DNA of 64,000 nt from the NCBI GenBank assembly GCA_036924285.1, contig JAYKYS010000018.1:4712001-4776000 (forward strand), read 5' to 3'. Source of the stretch: Asterella californica (Eukaryota; Streptophyta; Marchantiopsida; Marchantiales; Aytoniaceae). The notes beneath the pieces are model-generated. The model searched no databases, was not told where the DNA came from, and saw only the letters and a list, made by a program, of their open reading frames with translations. Numbering within the stretch: position 1 is the first letter of the stretch; each line of letters opens with the position of its first letter. The position numbers and the translations under genes were made by a program. This document shows positions 32,614-44,968 of the stretch, piece after piece.

Positions 32614-34882
32614 CATCCATGAACTTCATGGGTGCACATTGCTTGAAGAAAAATGAGGTTTGATCTTTCAAAATATATCAATAGAAATCAGCTGTTTTCA
32701 TTAGACATGACGAGACGCCCAACTTTATGTGACAACTCACGTCATCTATATTTTACACTTTAAGGAAACATGATCTCTCTAAATTTTATCAAGTATAAAG
32801 ACGACAATGATCATGGACTTGTAATAAATTGAGATAAATCAAGCACTAATTTTCTATCTTTGAACGGATAAGTGTACCAAAACTAACTAAGTTAATAACA
32901 TCGAGAACATCAAGTAAAAATCATTAGACTTTTTATCCTATTTTGAATTCAACGTATAATTGAGTGTTTGATTACTACCATTTATATATCATCTTCACTT
33001 GCATCTGTAGTCTCGACGATGTGTCTTTGAAACAAATTCTCAATAACAAAAGACAAGGCACATGTACGTTATGGACTAACTTTGCTCGAGGTTTTTTATT
33101 TATTTGATAGCAATCATAACGGCTTGTGCATACATGGAGTCCATGAATGCACCCACCAAGTTTGAGTTGTGCGTCCATGGTTTCATAGATGCACACGAGT
33201 ATGAAACTCTCTATTGGTTCCTTCTCTTCCTTGTGCATTCATGAAGTACATGGATCCACAAGCTCCTTAGAGGAGTGCATCCATGCAAATCATGGACGTG
33301 TCATCTAGTGGATGTCTTTTTATGAGCATACATAGAATTCATGGACGTGCAAGTTTGACATACCACTCTCTATCGTGAGCTATCTCATGTATCCATGAAC
33401 TTCATTGAAGCAGACGTGTCTGTGCTTTTTGTTGATCTTTCTTCGGGCTATTACATCCATGGAGTTCATGGATGTACAAGCCTCTTAATGATTATGCGTC
33501 CATGATTTCCATAGATGCACAACTCGAACTTGATCTCCATCCGCACATTCATGAAGTCCATGGACGTACAATGTCCACGACCCATTATCCACAATGGTCT
33601 ACCTAACTACAACCATGAAGTTATGCCACTTATTGAATATACACATGTACGGTGACATTGTCGATCACATCCCGGACTATTACATCCATGGAGTTCATGG
33701 ATGCACTAGATCGTTCATGAAAATCCACGAACACGTAAAGTTCATCACTCATTGTTACATTAACATACATTAGTCATTTTTCTATTGAAATCTTTGATGA
33801 TATTTTTGAAGGTCAAAATGATCTTTTTAAGCTTAAATATGTCTTGTGCAGAATGGTCAATTTGACTTTCAGGGTGATTTTCAACCAATTCTAATCATTT
33901 TTTTAGAAGTTAGAGGATGTACATCCACGCATTTCATGAGTGACATTCTTGTTTTAGAAAGTGTCATCCATGGAGTTCATGGATTACAACACTTCAAATT
34001 GCTTAGAAAATGCTCCGAATTGGTTGAAAATCACCTTGATTATTAATTCAATCATTTTGCACAAGATAGCATAAGAGACTAGTCCACTGATTTGAGTCTA
34101 AAAAAATAAAATGCTTTGATCTCCACAAATGCTATCAAAGATTATAGTCATATTCATTATTTCTTTTTACAATAATTCTTTTACATATAGACAAAACTGA
34201 GGTTAGACTGAACTTGATAGAACACAATCCTGCGACTATCTACTTATACTCACTCTCTTGATAACAATCCATTATTTATTAAATATGAATTGATTGATCT
34301 TTTCTCGACGACTACTCTCATTTTGACGCTTTTAAGACATACAGTATTCAACAAGTTGTATGCATTTGTGCCACCTCTCAAAGCTAACATTAACAAAACT
34401 TTTAGTCTTGATATAATCATAAGATCTATAAACCATATAAATTTCTAACAAAATCTAGAACTAAAAATAATATGTATTCTCCATTCATGTCATCTAAGAA
34501 GTGAGACTCTTGGTATCCATGCATTACATGGATGTCAAGTGACTTGCTTGCTCTTAGTTTTGTGACATTATGAATTTCATAGATTTCAAACATTAAATAG
34601 ATTCTTCTTTTCGTTAACGTTCTTGTATCTAACTAATGTCGTTGTCTGCATCCACACTCCAGCCACTTTTGCTTACACGTCGTGTCGTTGAGCTGTAGTC
34701 CATAGACTTGACCCATTGACATCCAGATGATGCATGGATGTCTCGATTACTTTAGTTTTTTGTGACGGTCGAATCCATACAATGCATGGATGATTTGTCA
34801 TCTTACGACTCATTCGTCATTTGTGCATTACACTACCTTCTACTCATTTTGTTGTCATCTATGCATTCGATGGATGCACAAC
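32614..34882. repeat. cluster of ~17 near-palindromes, 'catccatg(a/g)a.ttcatggatg'
   Basis: Similar palindromes recur at about 32614, 33127, 33169, 33232, 33275, 33324, 33386, 33451, 33494, 33543, 33679, 33919, 33962, 34512, 34717, 34769 and 34851. Those at 33453, 33682 and 33964 share catccatggagttcatggat. Between 33127 and 33571 nine follow at 40-65-bp intervals. Many are followed by (a/t)gcacaa or gtacaa. Part of the array is itself inverted: 33129-33196 resembles the reverse complement of 33490-33565, sharing caagttYgagttgtgc. No ORF runs through it. Confidence 0.85.
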
Positions 34883-36671
34883 ACTCGTACTCCATATCGT
34901 CCTTAGACGGCTATGCAATCCATGAGCTCTCAACATCTTTTAGAGCTTTTTTCTTCAGAATTTTTTAGTGGATCAGTCATCCATGAAGAATATGTTCAAA
35001 TTGAGTAATAAGTTAAAGTGTTCATCATGTTCACGTAAGCGTTATCGTATAACGTGTTTTTCTGTCTAGGAATACACGGGGTATATGACTGTGCAGAGGT
35101 ATGTGGATTGACAAGGTTGGATCTAGATCTGGATGTTTCCACTCAAATGTTTCATTATCTACTCTTCTAGCCTGAGTGACCTTGTATCCGCTCGTCTCAA
35201 GTTTAAAGCTTGCTACGATCCAAGGTTACGTATAGGTTGCATAAACTTGTGTTACAAACAGATCTTTTGTATTCTAACTAAAAATACTCAGATCTGTATT
35301 ATCTAACTGAAGTTATTCATCTATATCACTGGAAGCCTGACTTCTGAATAGCTCCCCAGCGACGCTAACTGGCCATCAATCCAACTATCACAACTTCATA
35401 GTACAATAAGAAGATACTAAGATCACTCAATCAACTTGATAGAATATCGATACAACTTGCTGTACACCCTGGTCTATCAAGTATTCCAGCAAGGTAAAAC
35501 ATGCATACTCCAAAACACTATTCGGATCTCAATATAGCATCAACGGCGGTAGTACCTGGCAGCTCCGAGAACCCAAACAGCGGCTTAAGACTCATGGTGG
35601 CTCCGTTCTCCTTCATCACCAAGAGCTGAAATCAGCCCCACACCTTCCAATGTCGAGTTGTATGCAGGTATGGCAGTTTCAGCAACAAAATCCTCTCCAA
35701 ATTGCTCGAAAATGATCAAATTGACAATAGATGATACCGAAAAACCCGAAACTGCTAATAACAGAAGTATTAGCAGTTTCAACCAATGATGATCAAACTC
35801 GACAGGAAGCTTGATTGGACCCTTCACTCCTACCCTGAACAATTTGCAGGTCGAAATCTCAAACCAATTCTCAGATATGGATCAAACCGTAATCTGTGCT
35901 AACTTCAGAGCTTTACAGACCCAGGTACATTTGATCCAAGATTCTGAACAAACTACTCGACCATTTGAGGTGAAACTTCCCAAGTATCTTACTGATAAGA
36001 CATGCTTCAATCCTGGAAAGTTTCACTCAGAAATTCGAGACAGAATTTAAGCAATAGCAACCTATCCATGGCTATCACCGTTCGCTGTTCTCGCCTTATC
36101 CCGTCTGCACTTCTCAACTTCAATAGGTCGGTTCAAAATCCAATTCGATCAAGAAACTGATGAAATTGATATCAAAACGACCAGCACGTCGTCAGCTCTC
36201 CAACCCTACAGACAGCTCCTCAAAACTCCTCGCGAGTCTCTCGGAACAACCAGAAACGTAGCAGTAAGTACGAATTTCACCCCCCTCCACTCAATCGATC
36301 ATAACGCGCTCATACTTTCATCAAATCGATCGATTCTTCAGCCCAGATTGTAGCCCCGGTCGAGAGCTCTCCAACCATTCCCTTCGTTTTGCGAATGGCC
36401 CTCTGAAGCCTCCAGAAATCACAGAAACGTCGCGAGGATCAGCTAGAACACCATTGGTCCAAAAATGGACCAATAAGAGCAAAAAGATCTTTATTTTTGT
36501 CTTTTCTCCACTCAACTTTTTCCCCTAGAACGAATTTTTACTCTCCAAGGAGACACAAGACATCAACAACACTCTAAGACCTCAGAAAATCCTTCAGATA
36601 TGTCGATGGATTCTTCGCGGTCCGTAACTACACAGAAGCGCTCAACCAGAATGAAACTAGTGAGCCGCAGA
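34883..36671. other. no supported gene; one strong hairpin
   Basis: Overlapping frames at 35842-35585 (minus, Leu-rich; it lacks an ATG) and 35811-36050 (plus) have no recognisable domain. The hairpin at 35748-35780 is listed separately. Confidence 0.45.
35748..35780. repeat. 13-bp perfect inverted repeat
   Basis: gaaactgctaata (35748-35760) pairs with tattagcagtttc (35768-35780) around a 7-base loop. Confidence 0.85.
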
Positions 36672-37100
36672 CTAATACAACGTCAATATTACAACCTGGA
36701 AACGTTCTACAATAAAAGGTACGACAAAAGAAAATGGTGAAGCTATCACTCGATTGTAATATTCTTGCCCGAAGTTTCTCACGATCCAAGCCCCATGATT
36801 GATCTTCGGTCTGCAATGGCATCGGACATCGACCCAAAGGTTGAAAGGAACGTTCGATGGATAGTTGAGATCCATTGTTCCTCACAACAAAATGTACACC
36901 GTCATATCCCAAGTCTCTCCGTATGTTACAATCGGAAGGATCACCGGAAGCTGTAGCTCCATCACTCTTCTCATGAATTCATCGCCAAAGTATGCAACTA
37001 ACCACTGTCGAAAGTGATCGCGGTGGATGCAATGAAGCTTGATGTGAAACGGATTCGGGAAAGGAAGATCCGGAGCCGGTAACACACCTCCGTCCATAAC
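36672..37100 (-). pseudogene. unrecognised coding remnant with a duplicated module
   Basis: An ATG at 37100 opens a frame to a TGA at 36882-36884. The same frame continues open to 36672, so one stop splits about 142 codons. The two halves resemble each other: HCIHRDHFRQWLVAYFGDEF followed by MRRVM, and CHCRPKINHGAWIVRNFGQE followed by YYNRVI. Both share an HC-x-W(L/I)V-x2-FG-(D/Q)E(F/Y)-x2-RV pattern. Keeping this pattern in one frame argues for real coding sequence. I do not recognise the family. A neighbouring frame (37318-36998) may hold an upstream piece after a frameshift. It could be part of a lost host gene or of a mobile element. Confidence 0.4.
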
Positions 37101-38519
37101 CACCACTCCTGCAGTTCTTCACTCCTCCATGCAGACCACCGAGAACCCTCACGAATCACCCGCTGAGAGAGAATGTCGTATGAATCTTCGACCCCCCATT
37201 TTATACACAATTGCGGCGACAAGGACCACTGAAGTGAACGCGCACAGATCGATGATTTGGCACGTTCCTCTACCGTACGATCACTTAAACAGATAATCAC
37301 AAACGTGACACTCATCACACCGTTCGGCGAGTTACGCGATACTAGTCACGAAACACAGAAAAGAAACACAACCTACGTTCCATGAGAATTTCACACAGGA
37401 GCCGAACCACAACACGACAGCGTGCATGTATATGACAATACGTGATTAAGATTTGATTCAGTTTCATTCTTTGTCGTGTTGTTTGCGAACGCTTATCGTA
37501 TGCTTGTGTTTATTATTCTTCGGTGTGAATAAAATTACTTTTATTTTAATAATAAATGTCTATATTGTGCATGAATTAATCATGAGTTTAGCTCATTTGT
37601 TGGATGTCTGTGCAGTTCCAAGTACGAATTTTATCTCATGTTTTGAGATTTATAGATTTAAGTGTTTCACGTAAATGCATAAATGAACATACCCACGAGA
37701 TATCTTGAGAATGTTCATTATGCAAAGAGAACCCGTGCGCGGGTACCATTTGTTACGAGCGGCTGTTTTCTGGAATCTTGAATAAAGCTTGACATTTATT
37801 AACTATTTTGTTTCATTTAAAATCATACAATTTTTGTTAGAGGAAAGGTTTGATTCATGTATTTTTAGTACAAGAAGGGTTGGAGTGGCCTTAACAGCGT
37901 CATTCAAACCACAACCCGTAAAAATGTTAGGGGAGTTATATCGCTATCGTAGCTATTTCTTGGTTGTTCACAAGTGAGATAGAAAGTAACAACAAGGATT
38001 CTAAAGTAAGATCTTATCTTAGTATGAAGTGTGATTCCGAACAGCAATGGAACTATACTCCAGCACGGATGATCCCTAACCTAAATCTAGAATTTATTGA
38101 AATACAAGGTTCAGATGAAAAAAAAGTAAGTCTGAATTTTCATATGTAGATATCCGTTCGAGATTTTTTCAGAGATTTTCGAGAGATCAGTTCTACTACA
38201 GTAGACTGCAAACATCTAGTGACTGTAAAATTTATGGCAGAAACCTGTAGAAACTTTACGGAGCTTATAGGTATCTTTTATGGCCAAGGTTTGAGTGGCC
38301 TTATTATTTGAAAATCTGAGATCTGGTCATGTCAGCTGTTTCCAAAGATTTAAAAGTATCGAACCATGACGAACTCATGAAGACTGTTTAGTGTATATCG
38401 GCAGATATTTCCCGCTTTTGATATTTGTGACGGGGGGAATTTCCGGTGATTTCTACATTTGCTGTTCTGATGTTCTACAACTCAACTCCTTCCTGTGCTT
38501 TTGTGGTACCTCCAGAAGT
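37101..38519. other. no supported gene
   Basis: AT-rich with scattered short frames and no motif. A weak upstream extension of the remnant at 36672-37100 may reach 37318. Confidence 0.45.
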
Positions 38520-38669
38520 TCCCGTAAGACACAGCCGTGAAGGTCTGACTGAAATTGTAACTCCCTCTTGCAGGTCTCGAATCTTCTATAGCCCATAGGA
38601 CTCAACCATAAGCATCTGGCCGAAGTCGTAACTCCCTCCTGCAAGTATTCAATCTAAAAGTTCTAACTT
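38520..38669 (-). mobile_element. GTGTCAAA-type MITE, partial inverted copy
   Basis: gaagtcgtaactccctcctg ... taactttgacacccac is the reverse complement of the left end of the copy at 41839 (gtgtcaaacttagaat...ggagttacaacttc). A preceding similar block (gaaattgtaactccctcttg, 38549) makes it a partial duplication. The other end was not found. Confidence 0.5.
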
Positions 38670-39129
38670 TGACACCCACTATTAACCTTACGGTTGATGG
38701 AGAGAAATTCTACTACCAGCTTTATGCAGATATCGGATCCTATGGCCGTGGCATTTAGAGGAGGTTATAAACTTGATAACGATATTTTTAATTGTTTCTA
38801 TTTATAAAGATAATATTCAATACAAAGGCAATTAGATTCCATGTTTACAAAACCCTTAACTTTTTGTAAAACTATCTCGTTGCAGTGATACCACCTATAA
38901 CGTTGGGTGAATGAAAATTACTGGTTCTTTCGAAATTAAACTTCCCCACAGGAAATTTGGATGCATATCTCACCTCAACCATTTTATTTTGTAAGGCATT
39001 AGAGGCAGCAAGCACCCTAAGCTTACATACGTATAGTCAAAATGATCCATTTAAGAATCGAACGACCAAGATCAATTTAGACCTCTCGACTCGAGCTGGT
39101 GACAATTTACTCTCACGTACATATATTAA

Positions 39130-39493
39130 GGATTTCAAACTTATAACTTTTCCAAGAGATTCGTCCCTGGTGTGCTGGAGTTAAGACTTCGGTCAGAAAT
39201 CCATGGGTGATTCTTGCGGGCACCTCCGGAGGTGCTTGCAAGAAACACTCACGAGCAATTTTTTTATTCATTTCTGATTCATTTTAACCGTGAGTGGTGT
39301 CAGTAGGAAGGTGTCAACGTAAGCTATGAATTTTCGGTGTCAGTGATAAAAAACAATTAACCAAAGTAGTTCTTTCTACTTAAAATCTCACTTCTTTGTG
39401 AATCACGAACGTAGACAAAGTTACCCGATTGTTTTCTACAATTCTTTTCACTTCGTTCGTAAAAGAATCTTTACGTTTAACTTTGACACCCAC
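39130..39493 (+). mobile_element. GTGTCAAA-type MITE, copy A
   Basis: Starts ggatttcaaacttataact and ends taactttgacacccac. Inside it shares gtcaacgtaagctatgaatt, cagtgataaaaaa, acaaagttacccgatt and aatctttacgtttaacttt with copy B. About 364 bp, noncoding. Confidence 0.7.
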
Positions 39494-40220
39494 TATTGTA
39501 CCTTCATTGAGCCTTGCTAGGATTTAAACGAAAGTAGTCGCTAGTCTATTCGCGTAAGCGATTTTCACTTTGGTATTTTTTGTAAATTTTGAATGAATGT
39601 TTAGCTTTATGTAAGTAATCAAGATAAAGTATGGACCATAAGTTTTTGTGGAATGCCTATCCAAAATTTGAGATGAAAAGCTCACATATATAGTAATCGG
39701 TGCTGAATACTGTAAATTTGTATTCACAAATATATTAAATCCAGCAATACATATCAGACAATATCTAGAATAGTTATTAAAACTAGACAAAGTATAAATA
39801 TATCATGGATATTAAGTTAAGACATCAAGATTCTCAGATAATTTGTCATATTGACGGATGGTGGATCTGTTACCAAAGAATTTCGAAATTGTGCAAACGA
39901 TTTTCTATTCTAGATCTTTTATAAAAAAGCACAAAAATAATGTAAACGAGGTTCTATGCTAGATATATTATCAAAGGAGCTCGAAACAACGTGTAAACGA
40001 AATTCTGTAAGTAGACTGCTAGAAGAGATCAGATTCAGCTCTTTCAGATTGATAGGCTGGATTGCAACGGTATAATTTGTTTGGTATAAATTTCAAATGA
40101 AATAAAAAGTAATTTCGCTAATTCTGGTGAAATTTCACGATTTTACACTAATGCGTGAAACGTGAAACATCTTAGTATTTGTAGGTATTTCACCTACTCG
40201 AGGAGGTAAATATTCATGAG
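39494..40220. other. no supported gene
   Basis: AT-rich, with no repeat or gene recognised. The minus frame at 39790-39524 lacks a motif. Confidence 0.5.
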
Positions 40221-40269
40221 ATTAATTTATTATCTAATACTCCTGACAAAAGAGTTAGGTAATAAATTA
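40221..40269. repeat. stem-loop family copy, strongly palindromic
   Basis: attaatttattatctaatac ... agagttaggtaataaattag forms a stem of about 17 bp with few mismatches. Confidence 0.55.
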
Positions 40270-41838
40270 GATATGTAGTGACGGGATTTTGGACTTGCAC
40301 ATGTTGAAGCGTGCCGAATTGCACATACCTTATAGGTTAATTTGTTGCTCGTATCACTTTTTTTTGTTAACATTTAGTAGTATAAGAATTTCCAATTTTT
40401 AATATTAATTAAATTTTTTATAACACTTTCTTTTATATTATTATATAAATTAAATACATTATCAATTGAGGTTAATCCAGTCAACAGACATTATGTGTAT
40501 TACATGAATCCAAAATCTCCTGCAGCCATGACCGAAACCAATTTACATCAAAAGCTGGTATTTATCTTTTTGCTTGTCTTTTTTGTCAAACTCAAGAAGC
40601 ATTTACAAACTAAATCCAGTACGCGAATATCTTCATTCGTTCGTGTTAGCTATTCGCGCAAGGAGGTGGTGCGAAAAAACTTGTTACTACGGTATGTAAA
40701 GGCGTCAATACTTGAACTGCAGTGTTAAAATGTAGACAAAATCATTCGAGAAAACTCCATCATGTGTCTAGACATGAATCAGTCACCATCATATAGTTTA
40801 AGATGACTGTTAAATATGCTAGAAACTCTGAGTAACTAGAGATCTTGACTGACTATAGTGACCGGCAGGTGTCTCTTTAGAAGCTTGGGTCACACCAGTA
40901 AACAAAAAGTGCATATTTTTACTACAGTCAAAATAGCAATATTGTAAAACAACGTTTTACTATTCATTTGCATAGCTAACAGTCAGATTAGAAAGAACTC
41001 GCAAGATGACAAAACATATGTCATTTTCTGTTGAACTTACACATGCGTTCTCAGTATGATTCTCGTGTCCTCACTATGTTCACTTTCTCTACTTCACCAA
41101 ATGCATAGACTGCAAAGCACCTTGTAATAATAACAACGATTCCCTTGCCCCACTACGAGGAATCAAAAACATGGTGACTACAACACCAATACCTACGTGA
41201 TACTACTCCTGCTGACATTGCACAAGTGGTGACGCAGTTGAAAGATTCCAGAATATCACAAACGTCTGTACAGTAACCGATCCAAGGATTCTGCCGACAT
41301 AGTGAGAGAGGGAGAGAGCAGGCATGAGGCATGGTTCACTTTATACGCCAGTGTCTTTGATACTACCGCGACAGAGATATTTATTCTATTGTTATGCTAA
41401 TCACCGGTTTCTCTTTAATAAGTCTGGTTCCGTAATCAGACGTGTCAAAGCTAAAAAGGAATATTCTCTAATAAGAAGAAGGAGAACCGTCGTCGTTTGT
41501 CAAAGGATAACTTTGTGTAGAAACGTGGATGGTTTATGGTTATATTTATGAACTGATATTATTTATTTATTTATTTAAAATAAATATAATTATTTATTTG
41601 AAATATAATTAATTCTTTGAACTCTAAATTTATGGCTGAATCGGATAAAAGCAAATATAAAACGTCTGTGGCGTTTACCTACTTGCACTCTCAGAGGAAC
41701 GTACGTGGCCTGGTGGTCGAAGTCAAAACACTTACCCCGGGCGAAAAGTATTTACCAAAGATTCTAAAGCTTTTACACACCCTAATAGCCACGAGTCAGT
41801 TAGAGAATAATTGAGACTAATCAAAATAATATAATAAA
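40270..41838. other. no supported gene
   Basis: Frames at 40495-40728, 41324-41551 and 41617-41814 (plus) have no recognisable domain. A TTTA-rich simple stretch lies at about 41559-41605. Confidence 0.5.
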
Positions 41839-42149
41839 GAGTGTCAAACTTAGAATCTTTTCAAGAGATTCCTCATCTTTGGGCTGGAGTTACAACTTCG
41901 ACCACCAGAAGTTTGTTTATTTACTTCCAGTTCGTTTCAATCGTGAGAAGTGTCAGTAGAAAGGTGTCAACGTAAGCTATGAATTTCCAGTGTCAGTGAC
42001 AAAAAATAAATAATAAAAAAATAGTTTTTTTTTACTCAAAATATCACTTCTCTGTGAACCACGGTCCTAAACAAAGTTACCCGATTAGCTTTTATGACCT
42101 TTTTCAGATCTGCAATAGAGAAATCTTTACGTTTAACTTTGACACCCTC
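41839..42149 (+). mobile_element. GTGTCAAA-type MITE, copy B
   Basis: About 311 bp from gagtgtcaaacttagaat to gtttaactttgacaccctc. The ends are inverted relative to each other (GAGTGTCAAA and GAGGGTGTCAAA). Just past the right end tgacaccctctaatg is repeated, so the tip is duplicated. Noncoding. Confidence 0.75.
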
Positions 42150-42760
42150 TAATGACACCCTCTAATGTGTGTTTTTTGACAGGAGAACATGTACGATCTA
42201 AACGCTTGGAGATCTATCTTCCTATAACTTCTGTACTGAAAGTAGTGTAGAGGTCGTGCACTCCAGACTATCACTGTAATGTTTATTGATACCAAAGAGT
42301 TGCTACTACGAAGTTGTATTAACAGTAAAGGAAAGGGAGAGAAAAGGTCCAGAGAAAAGGTAGCGTCCGAAAAACCTCGTTGGAAACAATATGACACTTT
42401 TCTCACACTTCCTGGCCTCACACAGAATTATCGTTTAGAGTTACCTGCAATTTCCTTCGAGTCAATTCTGTTATCGGACATGATATATTCTTTTGAAGCA
42501 TGTATTTGCATTTATAAGAGAAACCACATAGCCCAACCATATTTGGAGAACTTTTGCTCGGTATCTGTTATCAGAACAGTTGTAACTGTTATGTAGAAAT
42601 TCTATACCAAGTTCTTTTAAAAATCAAAATTAACTTTTAAATGTTATCCATACAAGTAACTGCAAAAACGTTAAGTGAAAACCTTATGTCCATAACAACG
42701 TGCCTCCAAGCGTATAAATGCTGCCGGGTTTAGAGTTATAATCAAGTATTCATTAAATAC
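42150..42760. other. no supported gene
   Basis: Overlapping frames on opposite strands (42421-42149 minus, 42279-42596 plus) without a domain. gaacttttgctcggtatctg at 42546 is one end motif of the element described at 26192. Confidence 0.45.
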
Positions 42761-42800
42761 TTTAGTTTATTACCCAACCTTTCCATCAATGTTGTCAAGT
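42761..42800 (-). repeat. stem-loop family copy, inverted
   Basis: On the minus strand it reads gatggaaaggttgggtaata followed by aactaaag, the family core with a few changes. Confidence 0.4.
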
Positions 42801-43140
42801 GTTTGAGACGGTATCCACTTCAAGTATAAACATCTTATGTATAGAAATAAAATCATTATTATTCAACTCTTAGATCTGTATTCAACTTTTTCTAAGAATA
42901 TATTATAAATTTAATATTTTTTCTGTTCGTGTATTAATCTTGCAAGCATCTTCCGTCGAAAGATGAAAGAGGTGAATAATATGCAAGATTAATTTAAGCA
43001 ATCCCATAAGGAAGTGAGTGCGTGAGAACTTTAATCCACATGATATCAACGCTTGTTGCATCCAGACTTGTGTCCATTTTGTCACATAGCCCACCAGAAT
43101 AAAGAAGGCGGACGGCGCTAAGGTCTATGCTGTGTAATAA

Positions 43141-43466
43141 GAGTCTCAAAGTTGTAATTTTTTCTAAAGATTCTTGACCCGCGAGAAGGAGTTCTACCAA
43201 ACTTTTAAAGGCATTTCCGGAATTAAGTGTCGAAATTCACCACAGGTGTTTTCTCACTGAGTTTTCATTTGTTTATTCAGTTAGTTTTTGCAGTAGAGAA
43301 ATCTACTTCTCATAGTAATGATAGAGATAAAAAACAATTAATGGAGACATCGGACTGTCAATCCATAAGAATGATCTACGATTCTACACGAAGCTAACCG
43401 CTGATAAGTTATTGCTTTTTTCTTTCCAACTGGATAAGAATGTTTTCTCTTAACTTTGACAAACTC
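43141..43466 (+). mobile_element. GTGTCAAA-type MITE, copy C
   Basis: About 326 bp from gagtctcaaagttgtaat to cttaactttgacaaactc. The internal order follows copies A and B (gattctt...ggag near the start, aaaaacaattaat in the middle). It is more diverged than A and B. Confidence 0.6.
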
Positions 43467-43689
43467 TAGTCTAAAACATGTGTTCCATAAAACCAGACCA
43501 CACTCAGAAACGGGTCAACTTGGAGGTGGATGACCTCTTTCCTCTCCTTCGCGACTGTTGCAAGAGGTCCCCTACCACGCTCGTTTTAGGTAGGAGTGTC
43601 ATTGGGCATCACCTTCGTCTTCTGCGACTCTGCAACCAAGGTGAAATTTGAGACTCGTCATGCTGCGTCCTCTCCTTCAACGAGAGAAC

Positions 43690-43787
43690 ACACGACGCAA
43701 TGAATAGCTAACGGATGGAAAGACCCCATCAAGCCTTACAAGGGAAAGAAGGACCCGAAGGGCGAAGCAACTAACGCCCCAAAGGGA
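43690..43787 (-). repeat. ~100-bp dispersed repeat, copy 1 (inverted)
   Basis: On the minus strand it reads cccttcgggtccttctttcc ... cttgatggggtctttccatc ... gctattcattgcgtcgtg, as in the copies at 46245 and 58279. No clear direct repeats flank this copy. Confidence 0.75.
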
Positions 43788-44929
43788 AGAAGGGCTAATC
43801 CCCAACTAACTGGTAACTAACTGGTAAGAGTTTGTTCATCTTTCACAGGTTTCGTTGATGACAGTGGTGAATTTGAGACCGACTCTTGTTGATGCCTCGA
43901 AGCCTACATTTCTGCTTATGGCCACCTCCATTGCTGGAGGTTCGTTAAGTTCGACTGGTAGACTTGGAACATTTAACATGGAAACGAGAGAGTTCGCGTT
44001 CCCATTCGAGTGTGTATAGTTTGTGAAAGGAGGACTCCTGAACACATTTAGTGTTAGATCAAGGAAAAATGGAAGCTAATTACCGAGAAACAAAAGTGAG
44101 AAAATAAGAAGGCTGTGTGGTCACTTCGTGCTGCTGCAGCTATTGGCTATGGCGTCCATACCTGGCGTCTCAAACCTCATCCTGTTACACGTTACAGTCG
44201 CTCCCGTAGAGAATTTTATGTAGTTTTGAACGTAACCAGAACGAGGTAGCTCTGGAGGTATCCTGCACAATTTTAAAACTGGACGTAAGCAGTCAATTTG
44301 TGTAAGTATCTTTCTTTTTTCGTTCGAAATTTTACAATCGAAGGTTTGTGGTCTGAATAATATGGCATTGTATGCTTTCTGGGCGTTCGACTGGAAGAAA
44401 AAAGAAGAGAAATAAATGCTAAATGATATTAACGGTATCTTGGGGTCTTCGTGGACCATGAGACTGTCTATATGAGTCCATCACAGCGGGACTCGGACAA
44501 GAAGCTTCATTAATAGTTTGCAGTGAATGCACTTCCAACTGTACCCACACCCAACTTCGCGATTTTTTTCTTAGAGGACTATAGGCTAAACCACTTGGGA
44601 CACCTATCTTTGGTGGATGAAGAAGAGGATGGAGACTGGTTGCAATCATTGCGAGACTAGATTCTGCAACTGAGTTGTACACATAAAATTCTTTTCATTA
44701 AATTCATGTGATTTGGTATCATGTTTGATTTGTGTTATCAGTAGATATGTAAGTTCTAATTTTTGAATGATTAAAGTAATTAATAATTAATAATTAATAG
44801 TATAAACTAAAATGTGAAAAATCTAAATATAACCAATAAGAGAAAAACACACCGATGTGCTTCTAAAAAGACAAATTTGGAACCTTATTATAAAAATATA
44901 AAAATATAAAAATATAATATATATTTACT
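43788..44929. other. no supported gene
   Basis: Minus-strand frames at 44045-43836, 44459-44121 and 44682-44419 do not form a recognisable protein. An aaaatat simple repeat lies at about 44891-44925. Confidence 0.45.
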
Positions 44930-44968
44930 GTTAACTCTTCTTGATAAAAGTTAGAGAATAAATTAATA
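44930..44968. repeat. stem-loop family, short copy
   Basis: gttaactcttcttgataaaa followed by gttagagaataaattaat. Confidence 0.4.

Noticed and set aside
32614..34882. CRISPR-like array
   Set aside because: Unit spacing is irregular, the units are degenerate, parts are inverted, no cas genes are present, and the context is a plant genome.
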